Shown: positions 44,822 to 56,445 of the stretch, piece after piece
Layout of the letters: each line of letters starts with the position of its first letter
Position numbering within the stretch: position 1 is the stretch's first letter
Source: Eretmocerus hayati
Taxonomy: Eukaryota > Arthropoda > Insecta > Hymenoptera > Aphelinidae
Assembly: GCA_029851415.1 (NCBI GenBank)
Contig: CM056743.1
Coordinates: 65,316,186 to 65,380,185 of the forward strand
Direction: 5' to 3'
Length of the DNA stretch: 64,000 nucleotides
Notes under the pieces: generated by a model
Databases searched by the model: none
What the model saw: only the letters and a program-made list of their open reading frames with translations
Told to the model about the DNA's origin: nothing
Position numbers and translations under genes: made by a program

Positions 44822-45933
44822 CAATAATCAATATCTTTGTTGACAGGAGACTCTTCTACAACATGAACTTCATTTCCTAGAATCAACTTCTCAATTTCCA
44901 TTTTTTCACCACCTAGAAATCTCAATTTATCTACACCCTTCACTTTCACCATGTACGTTGAACCTGTAAACACCACTCGATGAAATCAATTCCATTCCAT
45001 AACGATTCCTCTCTGAATTTTATATAGTTTATATAGTTTAACCATTCTCTTGTAAGTCACCGCAGACTTCTAACTTCACTCCACGATCGTACGATTCAAT
45101 TTCCTCGTTTTCATCTATCACAACAATAATATCGAGTTTGTGACGTCCGTTCGTGATTACACCAAGAATTTCATTTTCATTGTTCTTATTCTTTTGAACG
45201 GATTGATCCTTCAGATAACCTTCAATCTCTAAATAATCGACAAAAATTATGTAAAAATTATGTATCATAGTTGAAACATTACCACTTTAACTTACTGATT
45301 GGCCCTCTTTTTGAAGGTATATCATCAAAATTTATTTCATTGTACATCCCAACGTCGTATTCGCCACAGCAGAATATTGTTGAATAATTTCTGAGAACAA
45401 TTCCATAATCTAAATTTCCTCTGTTGAAATGTTTTTCAACTTTTTGTACGTGAACTTTTTCAAGGATCAATTTCTGTAACGAAGGCGATGATTAGCACGT
45501 ATACTCAATTTGATATGATAAGTAATTTCGCAATATCATTCTCAATGTCATTTCGAGTTAACCATTGTCTATGTACCTTGTTCATTTTTATACTTTTTAC
45601 AAATTCCCTTATATCGTCATTGAAAATACTGCATTGTATCTTACTCCCTCCATGATTACTCAACAGAAATTTGAACACTGTGAATTCACTGTCATCCTCC
45701 CTTTTTTTGAACTCAGACTTGCCAAATATTTCGTCAACATACGCAACTACAGTTCTGTAAGATCAATGTCCTCATCATCTCTAATCATAGTCATACATAT
45801 CGGTAAACTGATTTACTAACGTTGTTTTATCTCCAATTTTGACTCTATTCTTCAAATAATCATTAATTGACAATTCAATTCCTCTAAGCTTTTTGAGTGC
45901 TGGTTCATCACTACGATTCCGGGAGTTGCTCAT
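44822..45933 (-). CDS. RPA70-like ssDNA-binding protein, five exons
   Basis: Joining 45,821-45,933, 45,577-45,754, 45,296-45,473, 45,043-45,228 and about 44,822-44,963 at GT..AG sites keeps one frame from MSNSRNRSDEPALKKLRG. The protein is about 265 residues. Exons 1-3 spell an OB fold typical of RPA70 DNA-binding domain A: VVAYVDEIFG, then FTVFKFLLSN, IQCSIFNDDIREFVKSI, VEKHFNRGNLDYGIVLRN. Exon 4 starts the second OB fold (IEGYLKDQ, LDIIVVID). Rolling-circle transposons of the Helitron group often carry RPA-like genes, probably to coat ssDNA intermediates. Intron sizes are 60-105 bp. The exact C-terminal end is uncertain by some codons. Confidence 0.65.
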
Positions 45934-45970
45934 ATTGACTGTGAAAATTCAAAAAATACCCACACAAATA

Positions 45971-46921
45971 TCATTGCTTTTCTTCATTTTTATGCAATGA
46001 AGTATGATTTGTTAAATGGTCTTTCCTAACGAAATATCTCCCACAATCCTGGCATCTGTGTTCTGGGTCTTTGTGATTGAGCTTGTGCCTGACTAGATTT
46101 GATTTGGTTTTGAAGGAGAGTTTACATGACGAACAAGAGAAATGCTTCTCATTCGAATGAGCCTTCAAATGTTTCTCAAAAAATCTGTATAGAACAATGA
46201 TTCCACATTTGTGACAGCTTTTGTATCTCTGAATTTTACTCTTGTGTTTCGTCATCAAATGTTCTCTCAAAAAATGTGAATCGATAAATTTCACTCCGCA
46301 AAAACCACATTTCACTGTTTTATCGATATCAACAGTCTCTTCTCCACTCTCTCTACGAAAAAAAAAGATCGAGGAACGAATCATTAATTGTACATTCTAT
46401 ATTTTTATATTTCCAGAATGAATCGAATTTACTTTTTTGTTTTCACCATCTCTTCAAATTTCAACTCTAGGGCAGTTACGACAAATTTTATTACTGCTGA
46501 AAGACATGATTTTCATTCTCTATTGTGTTATACCATGTACAATATTCGCAATTTTCAATTGATAATCTAGATATAATGTTCCACTCTCTTGAAAGCTTCG
46601 ATCAATATATCCATTATCAAAACGAAATTCAATGATCTCTGATACTCTCTGTTTCAAAGTTAGAGGTACTTCATGCCAAGTCGTGTAAGTTGTTTCCAAG
46701 TTAAACTTTCTTTCATGCAATGCTATTATTTTATTCAAACACTCAATCTCTGTAGATTCTCCCAATTCTTTCAAGTATTTTTCATATTCAGTTTCTTCTT
46801 CAACTTTTTTTTCCAACTGTTCGTTCAAACACCACAACATTACTTGCTCTCTCAGTTCATATACATATACTGTCTTTCCCAACATCGGATTCCACTCCAT
46901 CTTTACGAAACTTGAGAACAA
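45971..46921 (-). CDS. Four-finger C2H2 protein, probably two exons
   Basis: The 3' exon encodes four C2H2 fingers: CGFCGVKF...H, CHKCGIIV...H, CSSCKLSF...H and CQDCGRYF...H, ending in HKNEEKQ. The 5' ORF (46,520-46,921) is acidic and helical (EQLEKKVEEETEYEKYLKEL) with no known domain. A donor at 46,533 (CATG|GTATAA) and an acceptor ending at 46,351 join the two in frame; this splice is predicted, not proven. It lies between the helicase and RPA genes in the same direction. It may recognise element ends or regulate transcription. Confidence 0.5.
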
Positions 46922-46956
46922 TATACTTGAATTTCATATCATGGATGACGAGAACA

Positions 46957-49900
46957 TCAAACATCAAGCACTTCATTCCAAACAACATTTTTGATCTCAT
47001 CTGAACCGTCAAATCTATTCTCAATAAATAAATTCTTCGGATCTCTACACCGAGAAAGAGCGACGTAAGGCTGTCCATGAGAGAAAAGCGGCCGTTGTAT
47101 ATAAATACCAACTTTATCGAAACTTTGACCTTGAGACTTATTAATTGTCATTGCGAATGCCAAAACCACAGGAAACTGCTTCCTGTGAACTATAAATGGG
47201 AGGAAAGACTCACCTGTGGTGAGTGTTATCCTAGGTATGAGAACTATTTTCCCCATATTCTCCCCAGTTATGACTTCCGCTTCAATGTTATGCTTGTACA
47301 ATTTCTTAATCTTCAACCGAGTCCCATTACACAAACCCTCTGCTACGCTCAGATTCCGAATCAACATCACGATGGCATTCACTTTCAAATCAAGTTTATG
47401 TGGAGGTAAACCATCTCTAATTTCATTCAGGAATTCGGTTGGATATTTCAGATGAATGTGCTCCTCTGTTTGATCTGCACCTTTGTGAGTCGCATAATCA
47501 ACGCTGTAGTAAGAGGATGTAGGACCATCTAACATTTTTAAGATTCTCTTGTTCAATTTTATGATATTTTCGTTATGGGATGACAGTACCACTCTATTTG
47601 TACAAATATCTTCATTAATGTCTTTGAATATGGTTCCACATACATCATTACTTTTCCATTCAGGTCTCACTTTCACTTTATCAATTCTGCCCTCACCTAC
47701 ATCCAGAAGGAATTTAGAAAAATCAGTATCCTTCGATCTCAAATTTTTAGTAAGCTTCATTACATTAAACAATGGCCATAGTTTTGAAGATTTGATAGTT
47801 TCCTGGATTATAGAATGTCTATTGCCATGGGTCAAAACTAGCAGGATTTGCCTGAAATCACCGCCTAGAACCACCAACTTTCCACCAAAGGGTGAGTCAT
47901 TGAAAGAAACGTTCTATCCACCACCTCTAGAGCTTTCTTGGGAATCATTGATGCTTCATCCCAGATGATAACATCTGCCTCCCTCAATTCCTTTTTATCA
48001 GCATCAGATTTAAAGAAAATACTTTCAATACTCTCTAGATCCAAGGGTAGTCTGAAGTGTCTATGACTCGTCATACCTTGTGGTAGGAGAATCGATGCAA
48101 TACCTGTCCACGCCATTGACAAAACATTTTTCTTTTGGGACAGAAAATAATAAATGAGGCATCTATACAAGAAAGTTTTCCCACAACCTCCAGGACCATC
48201 AATGGAATTGACTAGATTTTCATTACTTCGTAATTCTTCAAAAATCTCTTCCTGATCATCATTCAAGTGACCAAGCATTTCTTTGAATCTCTCTTCACAT
48301 TCACTCATACTCAATTTGGAATGATCACCATTGGAACCGTCGAAAGAAATGTCTGATGCAGGTAGACTGAAATCCTCGCATTTTTATCTTCAGAATTCAA
48401 GATATCATTTATGTGACTCAAAGCAAGCCGATCACCGTTTTCAACAAAATCTTCCGTGAAAAATTTCTTGAATCGTTCCCAAATTCCATTACCTTGAATT
48501 TTCTCAGCTAGAAGAAACCAAGCGAAAAATTTCCTCAATTGATATGGTGACATGATCGTACAAGCCTCTTCAAGAATTTCATAGACTTTCTCATCTGTAT
48601 CTATCAATCCCAGAGCCACTGCTGCTTCTCTGGAAGACTTGTGAATGATACCATCGACTGTCAACAGATCTTTGTCAGAAGTTGCACCTTTCTTGCGATT
48701 CAGAATCAGTTTCAAAAAAAATCTTTCACTATCTTTCGGAGATACCACAGATATTCTACCAATTGTTTGAAATCTTTGCGACCTCACCCGTCTTACCCAT
48801 TCCTTAGTTCGTTTATCAAAACTATAATATTTTGGAATGTTGACATATTTCAACTTCCTAGAGAAACTATCCCTTTTATTCAATTCAAACCACGCAAGCA
48901 ATGGCGTTTTCCACTTCTTCAGTGCTGACTTCTCTTCTCCTTCTTCGAAAACTATTTTCTGCTGATTCTCGAGGTGAATGGGTAACCTTTCGACGCAATG
49001 ACTTCTCCCTATCAACGGAAATTTTGATAATCGCCAAGCACATTCCATTGGGCTCAAGTATCTACCATTGATGTATTCCTTGATTTCATTGTGGATCTCT
49101 GGATTTCTCATTTGATTCTGATCCCCATTCACTACCGAACAACGGGCTCTGTCATGTCCTTTATAGAGGTATTTGTACACATACTTAATACTCTGTATAG
49201 ATGCACAGTACTCCACATTTATGTGACATTCATACTTCTTCAATAAAAATTTGTTATACGGCACAACCATTGAATTATCAACAGATAACCTTTTACTCGG
49301 TAATTCCGAGATATAGTGATGATTTTCTGATCTATTATCTCTTCTCATATAATTTGGATAACCATCTTTGTTGATAGTAGTATGATTCTGGAATTTTCTT
49401 GGATAACGTCTCTTACAAGTTTTGGTTTCAAAATCATAACATGGTGTATTTTGAGAGTGCGGACCGTGTAGCATGTGTTGCAGAACTAATTTCCGTAATT
49501 CAGGATCATCTGTCGGTATTTCCGCGGAGATATGTCGGTCGATTGCTTCCGGAGTCAGCAGTTTATCTTTTGAATTCAAGGTCACTAATTTGTGAGCGTG
49601 AGGAAGACCTCTCTTCTGAAATTCAACAACATGGACCTGTGCTATCGCTCTTCCAAACAATTTTCTATCCATTATATCTTTCACGATCTCTTCCAATTTA
49701 GTTTTGAATAGCCTCACAGCTAAGCCAGGTATATCATTCACAGTTGGACCCTTTGGAAACTTCTTGAGAACCCTGATGAAGTCATCCCACTTGGGATTAC
49801 AAGTGACAGTGATGAACAAATCAGGCCTTCCTTTTTTCCTCATAATCGCCATCGCATCTTGATAATTCTGTTGCATGTAACGAGGTCCGCCAATGAAGGT

Positions 49901-51859
49901 TGATGGCAAAATGAATAAGTTACCTGACCTCTCTTTCTTTTCAAAATTCGCAGAAATATTTGATGCACAGTTTTGTACAGCATCGTACAGTCCTTGATAA
50001 CATTCAATCCTCAGATCCTTTTGGTGTTTTCGGAAAAATCGCATTCTGTTGCTCTCTACCATAACATACGCGTGAATGAACTTCTGTTGAGTCAGTTTAC
50101 CGCCATATAAAATTGGCGAGAAACTTTTGGATTTCGGCCTGTAAGCCAATTTATAAGCGTAGTAATCCAACACTGACAATTGTTTCTCATCTGGTGCAGC
50201 ATCAGGTCTTTTTTTGTATCCTGTGCTCCACCCCAGATCTCCTCGTGGATGAAAAAGTGGAAAAACCATTGGATCTACGTGATGGGATAATTTGTGTAAT
50301 CGTGTATGCTGAATCTTCTCTCGATCAGCTCGAGGGTAAATACATAGATCAAAGTCATGTGGAACTCCTGTATCAGAAACAAGAATGGCTCCGCATTCGG
50401 ACGTGAGAGGCTTATTGTAGGTATGTCTGTGATGTTTATTTTTCCTAATGAAGTAGAGTTTATGGTCAGGGATTTTTTTATTTTTCGTGACTTCGTGTAA
50501 ATTTTTGTACTGCTTAGCATAGGGATTGTCATTCATCACGTCTGTCAACAGATTCATATGCTTCTTTCTCAAGTCATCATCGATATTTGGAGCAAAATTG
50601 AACTCTTTTCTCAACTTCCTCCATTCATTTAATCTGATGTCAGTTGCCATTTTATCATCATAAATATAAAATTGACACAGTTCAGGTTTTTTGTTATGGC
50701 TTGGGATGATATGATTAGGAGTTGTGTGGCGAACTTGGCCTTGTATTTTGATATTGTATATACCTTTCTCATTTTTAACGGTAGCTTTGAAAGTTGCAAA
50801 ACTGAACATGTTATTATAGAATCTTATCAAATGTCTGAATGCTAGATCGTGTACAAGTAATTTTCTTAATCGTGAATCGTATTTACTTGGAGGTGACAGA
50901 AAAATTCGACCATTCCGACAACAAGTACTCTTTTTCTTTTCCTGTTTCTAAAAAACAGCCCCACAGTGTCTACATGAATAGTCCAGATTTCCGTAGTCTG
51001 ATACAAGAATGAATTGCTCATTCTTTTTTGTTTTCGAAGTTCGTTTCCTCGTTTTATAAGATATTTTTGACCTTTTGATTTTCCCATGATTGTCATCAGT
51101 TGAAACTGTCCCAAAATCAACAGTGTAATCTACATCATTTTCATTACACTTATCAACTGTTACATTTTTCTCCAGGTGTTTCCCTGAATGTTCAACTACT
51201 GGTGACTTGAATTTGATTCTACTGTACGACTTGTTCAATCTTACAGAATTCAATTTGCAAGCGATGTCAAATTTATCAATTTTTCGAGTTTGTATGTTCA
51301 TCTCAGATCGGGGTACATGAGATGACTTGAATTTTTTATTGCTGATTTGGAAGGAATGGAAAGATTTAAACTTCTTAGAAACATTATCCATAGTGTGTTG
51401 ACCAATTTTTCTCTTAGTGAAAGTATCATCCAACTCTTCAGGAAACAGAGATGAATTCCTCACAAGTAAGTCATAATGAGCTGATTCTCCCGTTCCAGAG
51501 AAGAGGAGATTCAATGTTTTTTGATTGCCTTCAAGGGCAAAAGCTATAATTTCATCCCCACTTTCAATATGTACGTACACGTTTGTTGTATACAATTCAC
51601 GAAATGCCTTGATCTCAACTTCACTACCGTAATTCTTGTCCTGTGACATAAACCTAGAATATTGTGCAGGAGTTTTAATCGTCTTGTAATATTCATTTCC
51701 GATTATGAACTCTTTGAATTTATTCCAATTCAAGCAGATATGTCTCACAATATTAGTTCTAATATTCTTATGAAATTCTTGATTACCGTGCAGTGAATAA
51801 CCGAAATACCTGAACAGGCAATTGCCATCAGGAATGATGTAAATTACGTTCCTGTCCAT
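46957..51859 (-). pseudogene. OTU-Rep-helicase polyprotein of the Helentron
   Basis: The N-terminus is an OTU cysteine protease (DGNCLFRYFGYSLHG, with histidine in SAHYDLL). An in-frame TAG at 50,948 follows CRHCGAVF, and the same frame continues through CCRNGRIFLSPPSKY and FYNNMFSFATF to the Helitron Rep. The HUH nuclease motif is QKRGLPHAH near 49,600, and the tyrosine motif KYVYKYLYKG is near 49,170. The Pif1-type helicase has Walker A GPGGCGKT near 48,190, DEAS near 47,955, GGDFRQ near 47,850 and INKSQGQSFDKV near 47,125. One-base frameshifts occur near 48,312 and 47,905. The order OTU, Rep, helicase is of full length; only three lesions separate it from an open frame. Confidence 0.85.
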
Positions 51860-52988
51860 TTTTGAACTTTCTCAAATGACAAGCCTTCCTTCTATATGCA
51901 CGTAATAAACAGATCTTTCACTCATGTGTAATACTTGACATGGAATTGTTTGTTGAAAACACAGCAGTATATATGTCTTACAACTATTTGATAGAAGGAA
52001 TTTGCAAACAAATTTTCAATACGAAAATCCTAGATCTTGACATCCCATTATGTGTGAGGTTCAAACTGAGTCATTGATTTTTTATGAAAAAAATTTCTAA
52101 TCACATTTTTTTTTCCAAAATCCTAAATCTTGACCTTCGCACATGTGTCAGGTTGTAAGTGACTGATTGATCCTTGAAAACAGTCCGAAAAACCAGGAAG
52201 AATTATGTTTTTGGAAAATATCAACTGTTATGGGAGAATTCCAAATTCAAATAATGATTTTAGAGTGAATTGAGTTCAACAGACCAGCTTCACATTGCTC
52301 TTGTACGTATGTGAGACTCCGATCAAAATTGACTCACAAAGGTCGACGGAAATGATGTTTTACACTCAGCGCGTTCAATCTTTATGGGACAAACTTACAG
52401 AGCGTCTTAATTATTGGTCAATACTCTCTCTCGAACTGAATTTTGAGAGACGAAGTTATGTCTCCGATATCGTGAATGTTTGATTTTTATAAAAAAAAAT
52501 TCAAATTGTCTCTCAATTGTTATTCAAAACTGTGGAAATCACATCGAATTTTGGGAAAAATCAATTGTTAAAAGTATAGCAATCATTGATCATAGCTGTA
52601 TTCAACTCAAAGTTCATGAGAGAGAGAGTATTGTTTCATAAAAGTTAGGAAAGACTAAAAATTGACAAGAAACATGTATAAATATTAATCGAGTAAACAC
52701 TGAAAATTTCCATAAAATTCGTACACACTATGTACAGACATGCTGATGTTAGTTATGATTTGAAATCTAGAATTCATAAACAAATAAGCACCACCATATT
52801 TCAGAATAGCGATGTACTGTGCTCCAAACCGATGATTTTTTCTAAAATTTCAGTCTGTAATATTGAAAAGGGAAACGTATCATCCGTAAGATCCTCTAGA
52901 TCATAATTCTTCAATTCAGACAACATTTCATCTCATTATAATGACTAAAAACAATGGTTTCATTGGAAAATTAGTTCCATAGCGCCTT
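51860..52988. other. 5' flank of the polyprotein gene
   Basis: AT-rich, no gene recognised. Probably promoter and leader of the minus-strand OTU-Rep-helicase gene. Confidence 0.35.
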
Positions 52989-53057
52989 GGCCATACGTTT
53001 TCGGATAATGTGAGAATCATTTTTAATGATTGTCACATTATCTGGAAACGTATGGCC
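52989..53057. repeat. Long stem-loop
   Basis: GGCCATACGTTTTCGGATAA on the left pairs with TTATCTGGAAACGTATGGCC on the right. The stem is about 31 bp with a few mismatches and a loop of about 6 bases (TTTTTA). It lies about 1.1 kb upstream of the polyprotein start. Confidence 0.85.
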
Positions 53058-53169
53058 GAGAAACGAGTTCCACTAATTTGACCCAGGCAGATGCCAAAAG
53101 CTAAGCGGGGTATTAATTTTGTATATTGAATCATTTGCCCGGGAGAATGTTCGTGATCCACTCACGCAT

Positions 53170-53335
53170 TTCTCGGAATGGACGATGGGACAATATCGTG
53201 ATCAATTTGCTCCGCAAGCAGGGTATTCGATGAATGTAGTAGGAGAGTTTTTCTCGGAATGGATGATGGGACAATATTGTGATCAATCAGCTCCGCAAGC
53301 AGTGTATTCGATGAATGTAGTAGGAGAGTTTCTAT
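53170..53335. repeat. Two copies of an 81-bp minisatellite
   Basis: The unit CTCGGAATGGA(C/T)GATGGGAC to GTAGGAGAGTTT is repeated twice in tandem with few differences. The ORF over it is a translation of the repeat. Confidence 0.8.
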
Positions 53336-53389
53336 ACGAGAGTTATGATGGCTGCGCAAGGGAGTGATCACAACTCTCTTCTCCATCGA

Positions 53390-53700
53390 TTCATCCATCC
53401 ATTCCATCCATTCATCTATCTATCCATCCATCCATCCATACATCAATCCATCCATACATTAATACATCCATCTGTCCATTGATCCATTCAAACATACATC
53501 CACCCACTCACCCATGCATAGATCGATTCATCAATCACCCATCGTGCCACCCACCCATCCTTCGAAAATTCAAACAGCCATGTAACTATCACGAATCCAT
53601 CCATCCATACATGCATCAATCACCGAATATAATCTCTACAACCACCCATATACACATCCATCCATTAATCAACCGATCCATCCATCCATCCATTCTTGAC
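53390..53700. repeat. (ATCC)n-rich low-complexity region
   Basis: Repeated CATCCATCCAT mixed with related words. A segment from about 53,467 is duplicated at 54,319. Confidence 0.85.
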
Positions 53701-53755
53701 TGATTCATGCTGATCATTCCATGAAACCGTCGATTATCCACACATCATCAATTAA

Positions 53756-54223
53756 GGCCAGTCCGTAGTCCCCGCAATACTGCAACCAGACACGCACCGG
53801 AGTACATGCAGGTTTTCAAACAATATCTAATTTTTAAATAATTGCAAACACTTTTCGGATAAAATCATTGAGCCAGTGCGCTTCCCAATGATATTCCAAT
53901 CATTTGAGCTTTGTTGCGTCTCAAAATTCGTGGTATATTTTGCAGGATTTGGAAAACCGCAATCTTGAGCTGTCGCTGCCGCATCGTAGGAACCACGCTG
54001 TCATGCACTTTGCCATTTTCCAAATCTCGCAAAATATATCGCGAGTTTTGAGACGCGACCAAGCTCAAAGGATTGGAAATTTTATTGGGAAGGGCGCTGA
54101 CTCAATGATTTGCACTAATGACTGCAACTATTTAAAAATTAAATATTGTTGGAATTACGCTATGCAAATCACCTTGGCGCCATCTATGTATTAGTGAGCA
54201 AGTGTAAGCACTACGGACTGGCC
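53756..54223. mobile_element. TTAA-flanked MITE
   Basis: GGCCAGTCCGTAGT at the left and ACTACGGACTGGCC at the right, each bordered outside by TTAA. Inner blocks also mirror (TTGCGTCTCAAAATTC against GAGTTTTGAGACGC). TTAA duplication indicates piggyBac-like or Kolobok-like transposase mobilisation. Confidence 0.8.
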
Positions 54224-54229
54224 TTAACC

Positions 54230-54780
54230 CAACCAAAGAACCATCAACTATCTATCCTTTAATCCATCCATTGATGCATCCATCCATACACACATACAAA
54301 CATGCCCTCATTTACATCCATCTGTCCATTGATCCATTCATAGATACATCCACCCACTCACCCATGCATAGATCGATTCATCAATCACCCATCGTGCCAC
54401 CCATCTATCCTTCGAAAATTCAAACAGCCATGTAACTATCACGAATCCATCCATCCATACATGCATCAATCACCGAATATAATCAATACAACCACCCATA
54501 TACACATCCATCCATTAATCAACCGATCCATCCATCCATCCATCCAGAGTAGTGAGCAAGTGTAAGCACTACGGACTGGCCTTAACCCAACCAAAGAACC
54601 ATCAACTATCTATTCTTTAATCCATCCATTGATGCATTCATCCATACACACATACAAACATTCACTCATGTACGGATGAATCCATCATTAGACTTATGCA
54701 TTCATCAAAATGATCCATGCATCCATCCATTCATCCATACAGACATACACACATACATGCACTCATTTACGCATAGACCT
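54230..54780. repeat. Duplicated (ATCC)n segment and partial second MITE end
   Basis: 54,319-54,540 repeats 53,467-53,690 closely. 54,547-54,670 repeats the MITE right end and its flank (54,189-54,300). The duplicate lacks the MITE body, so an internal deletion or unequal exchange has occurred. Confidence 0.75.
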
Positions 54781-54789
54781 ATGCATGCA

Positions 54790-55120
54790 TGAAAAAATAT
54801 TGGTTGAAAATTCAACAAATTGGTGGAATGAGAAATTCAACCAGTATGCTTGGAAATTCAAACAGCTGGTTGAAATGTTGGGTGAGAATTCAGCCAATTT
54901 TCAAATAGTGTCACTATATTAAAATTAAATTTCAATATAGTGTAAATAAGTGTAAATATGTTCAAACAATGCATGCACCCAAAAACATTGTTTGAAATCT
55001 CAACCAATTGGTTGAATTAGAAATTCAATTGGTTGAATTAGAAATTCAACCAGTGTAGTTAAAAACTCAACGTGCTGGTTGAAAATTCAATCAAATTGTT
55101 ATATTGTGTTTCTGCATTCA
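54790..55120. repeat. GGTTGAA / TTCAACC word cluster
   Basis: Short direct and inverted copies of TTGGTTGAATTAGAAATTCA and relatives. A short direct repeat at 55,008-55,050 is exact. Confidence 0.6.
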
Positions 55121-55217
55121 TAGATCTTCGAGTTTGCGGAGTAACTTGATGAAAATGATTAGAATCTCCAAATTAGTCACATTACACAAGCTCTCTGCCA
55201 CGCTTATATTTGGTTAG

Positions 55218-55512
55218 AGTGTGTCCACAAATGAATCGCTGGCGCTGCGCCTTGGCGCATGGTGCCGCTCATGACACCCGCGCTAGCACCGCGCTCTTGG
55301 CAGGCTCACAAATTCCACATGTTACCCACTATATCACAAATATACAACAGGATTTTACTCACCTCGATCGCTAAGTACAACTCTGAAAAGATGAATTGAC
55401 GTGTGTCTACCTATAAATTAACACGAACAATTTTTAGCGAGCGCTAGCGCGAGTTCCTTGAGCGGTGCCATGCGCCAAGGCGCGGCGCGGGCACTCTATT
55501 TGTGGATACATC
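55218..55512. mobile_element. GC-rich MITE
   Basis: Left GTCCACAAAT ... GCGCCTTGGCGCATGGTGCC mirrors right GGTGCCATGCGCCAAGGCGC ... ATTTGTGGAT. The TIRs are about 70 bp. Confidence 0.7.
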
Positions 55513-55579
55513 CTTGTGAAAGTTGCCCCGCGTGGTTTGCACACCCGCGGCTAGCAAAAAGTTAGATCTCTGAATATTT

Positions 55580-56060
55580 CATGGTCATAGATCTTCATAG
55601 ATTAATTGGGATGATCAAAATTACAAAAAAAACTAACCTTTGGTTTGGTATGAAGGATTATTTGCAATCCAAAATAACGCCACAAGCAAAATGCAATCCA
55701 ATACCAAAAATATATCACAAAATTTTCCAAAAGATATGTTGCGTATGTGGTGGAATAATTCTATTTACAGATGGAATGATTCCTGAAGTGGAAGTGTACA
55801 TGTAGGTATTTTCAAATCGATAAAGATATATTCATCATTAGCACAAAGACTAACCTTTTTTTTTGTAAACCAGTAATCCACAAATCGATATATTGCCGCA
55901 AAATGAAATCCAATGAAAAAACTGCGTACCAAAATTGTTCCAAAAGAAATATTACAAGGGCATAAATCACAGCAGATTTTGAACAAATATGCAAATTTGA
56001 CACATCCAATCCAAATAGTATGATTTCTGGAACAAAATTCTCTGTAAGCAATGGAATTCT
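55580..56060. repeat. Two diverged ~260-bp direct units
   Basis: Segments starting near 55,625 and 55,845 share ACTAACCTTTTGTTTGGTA-like openings, AATCCAATACCAAAA-like blocks and CCAAAAGA(T/A)AT. No coding evidence despite short ORFs. Confidence 0.45.
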
Positions 56061-56389
56061 ATTGCTTCAAATCATAAAAAATATTCCTAAATTTTACTTA
56101 CAGTTGAAATTATTCATTCGTGTCATATAATAATAATCTTTGTGTATAAAGATGAAATTTTGGCAGACGTCAATCAAATATATGTGAGAACAATATAAAC
56201 AACATGATGTGAATATAAATAGAAAACATTCGGTGTCTGCTAATTTGATGGTTGCTATGGACGAAGATTATTGATTTTCCACACGTTTGGAACAACAACA
56301 ATTTGGAATGTAAATAGTAAACATTTGATATGTTGCTATGGATGGACTATTGATTTTTCAGTTCTTCAAATCAATAACCAGGCGTAGCG

Positions 56390-56445
56390 GGGGTTGGCGA
56401 GCGGAGCGAGCAGGGGGGCTTGCCCCCCCTTAGTAAAGACTATAA
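56390..56445. repeat. GC-rich hairpin at the Helentron border
   Basis: GGGGTTGGCGAGCGGAGCGA followed by AGGGGGGCTTGCCCCCCT, a perfect 7-bp stem with a 4-base loop. Such hairpins sit at the 3' ends of rolling-circle transposons. It is on the side upstream of the polyprotein gene, which is unusual if it is the true 3' end. Confidence 0.6.

Larger units (their letters stand above)
44386..56445 (-). mobile_element. Helentron-type rolling-circle transposon
   Basis: A 12-kb block separates two parts of the right-arm repeat array. It encodes, on the minus strand, an OTU-Rep-helicase polyprotein, an RPA-like protein and a zinc-finger protein. One border (56,395-56,445) carries a strong GC-rich hairpin, and the other begins CTCCCCCTAATATATAG. 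The ATCC-type microsatellites and tandem repeats at 53-55 kb recall the internal repeats of Helentron relatives. Borders are set by where repeat units break off and are accurate only to tens of bases. Confidence 0.65.
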
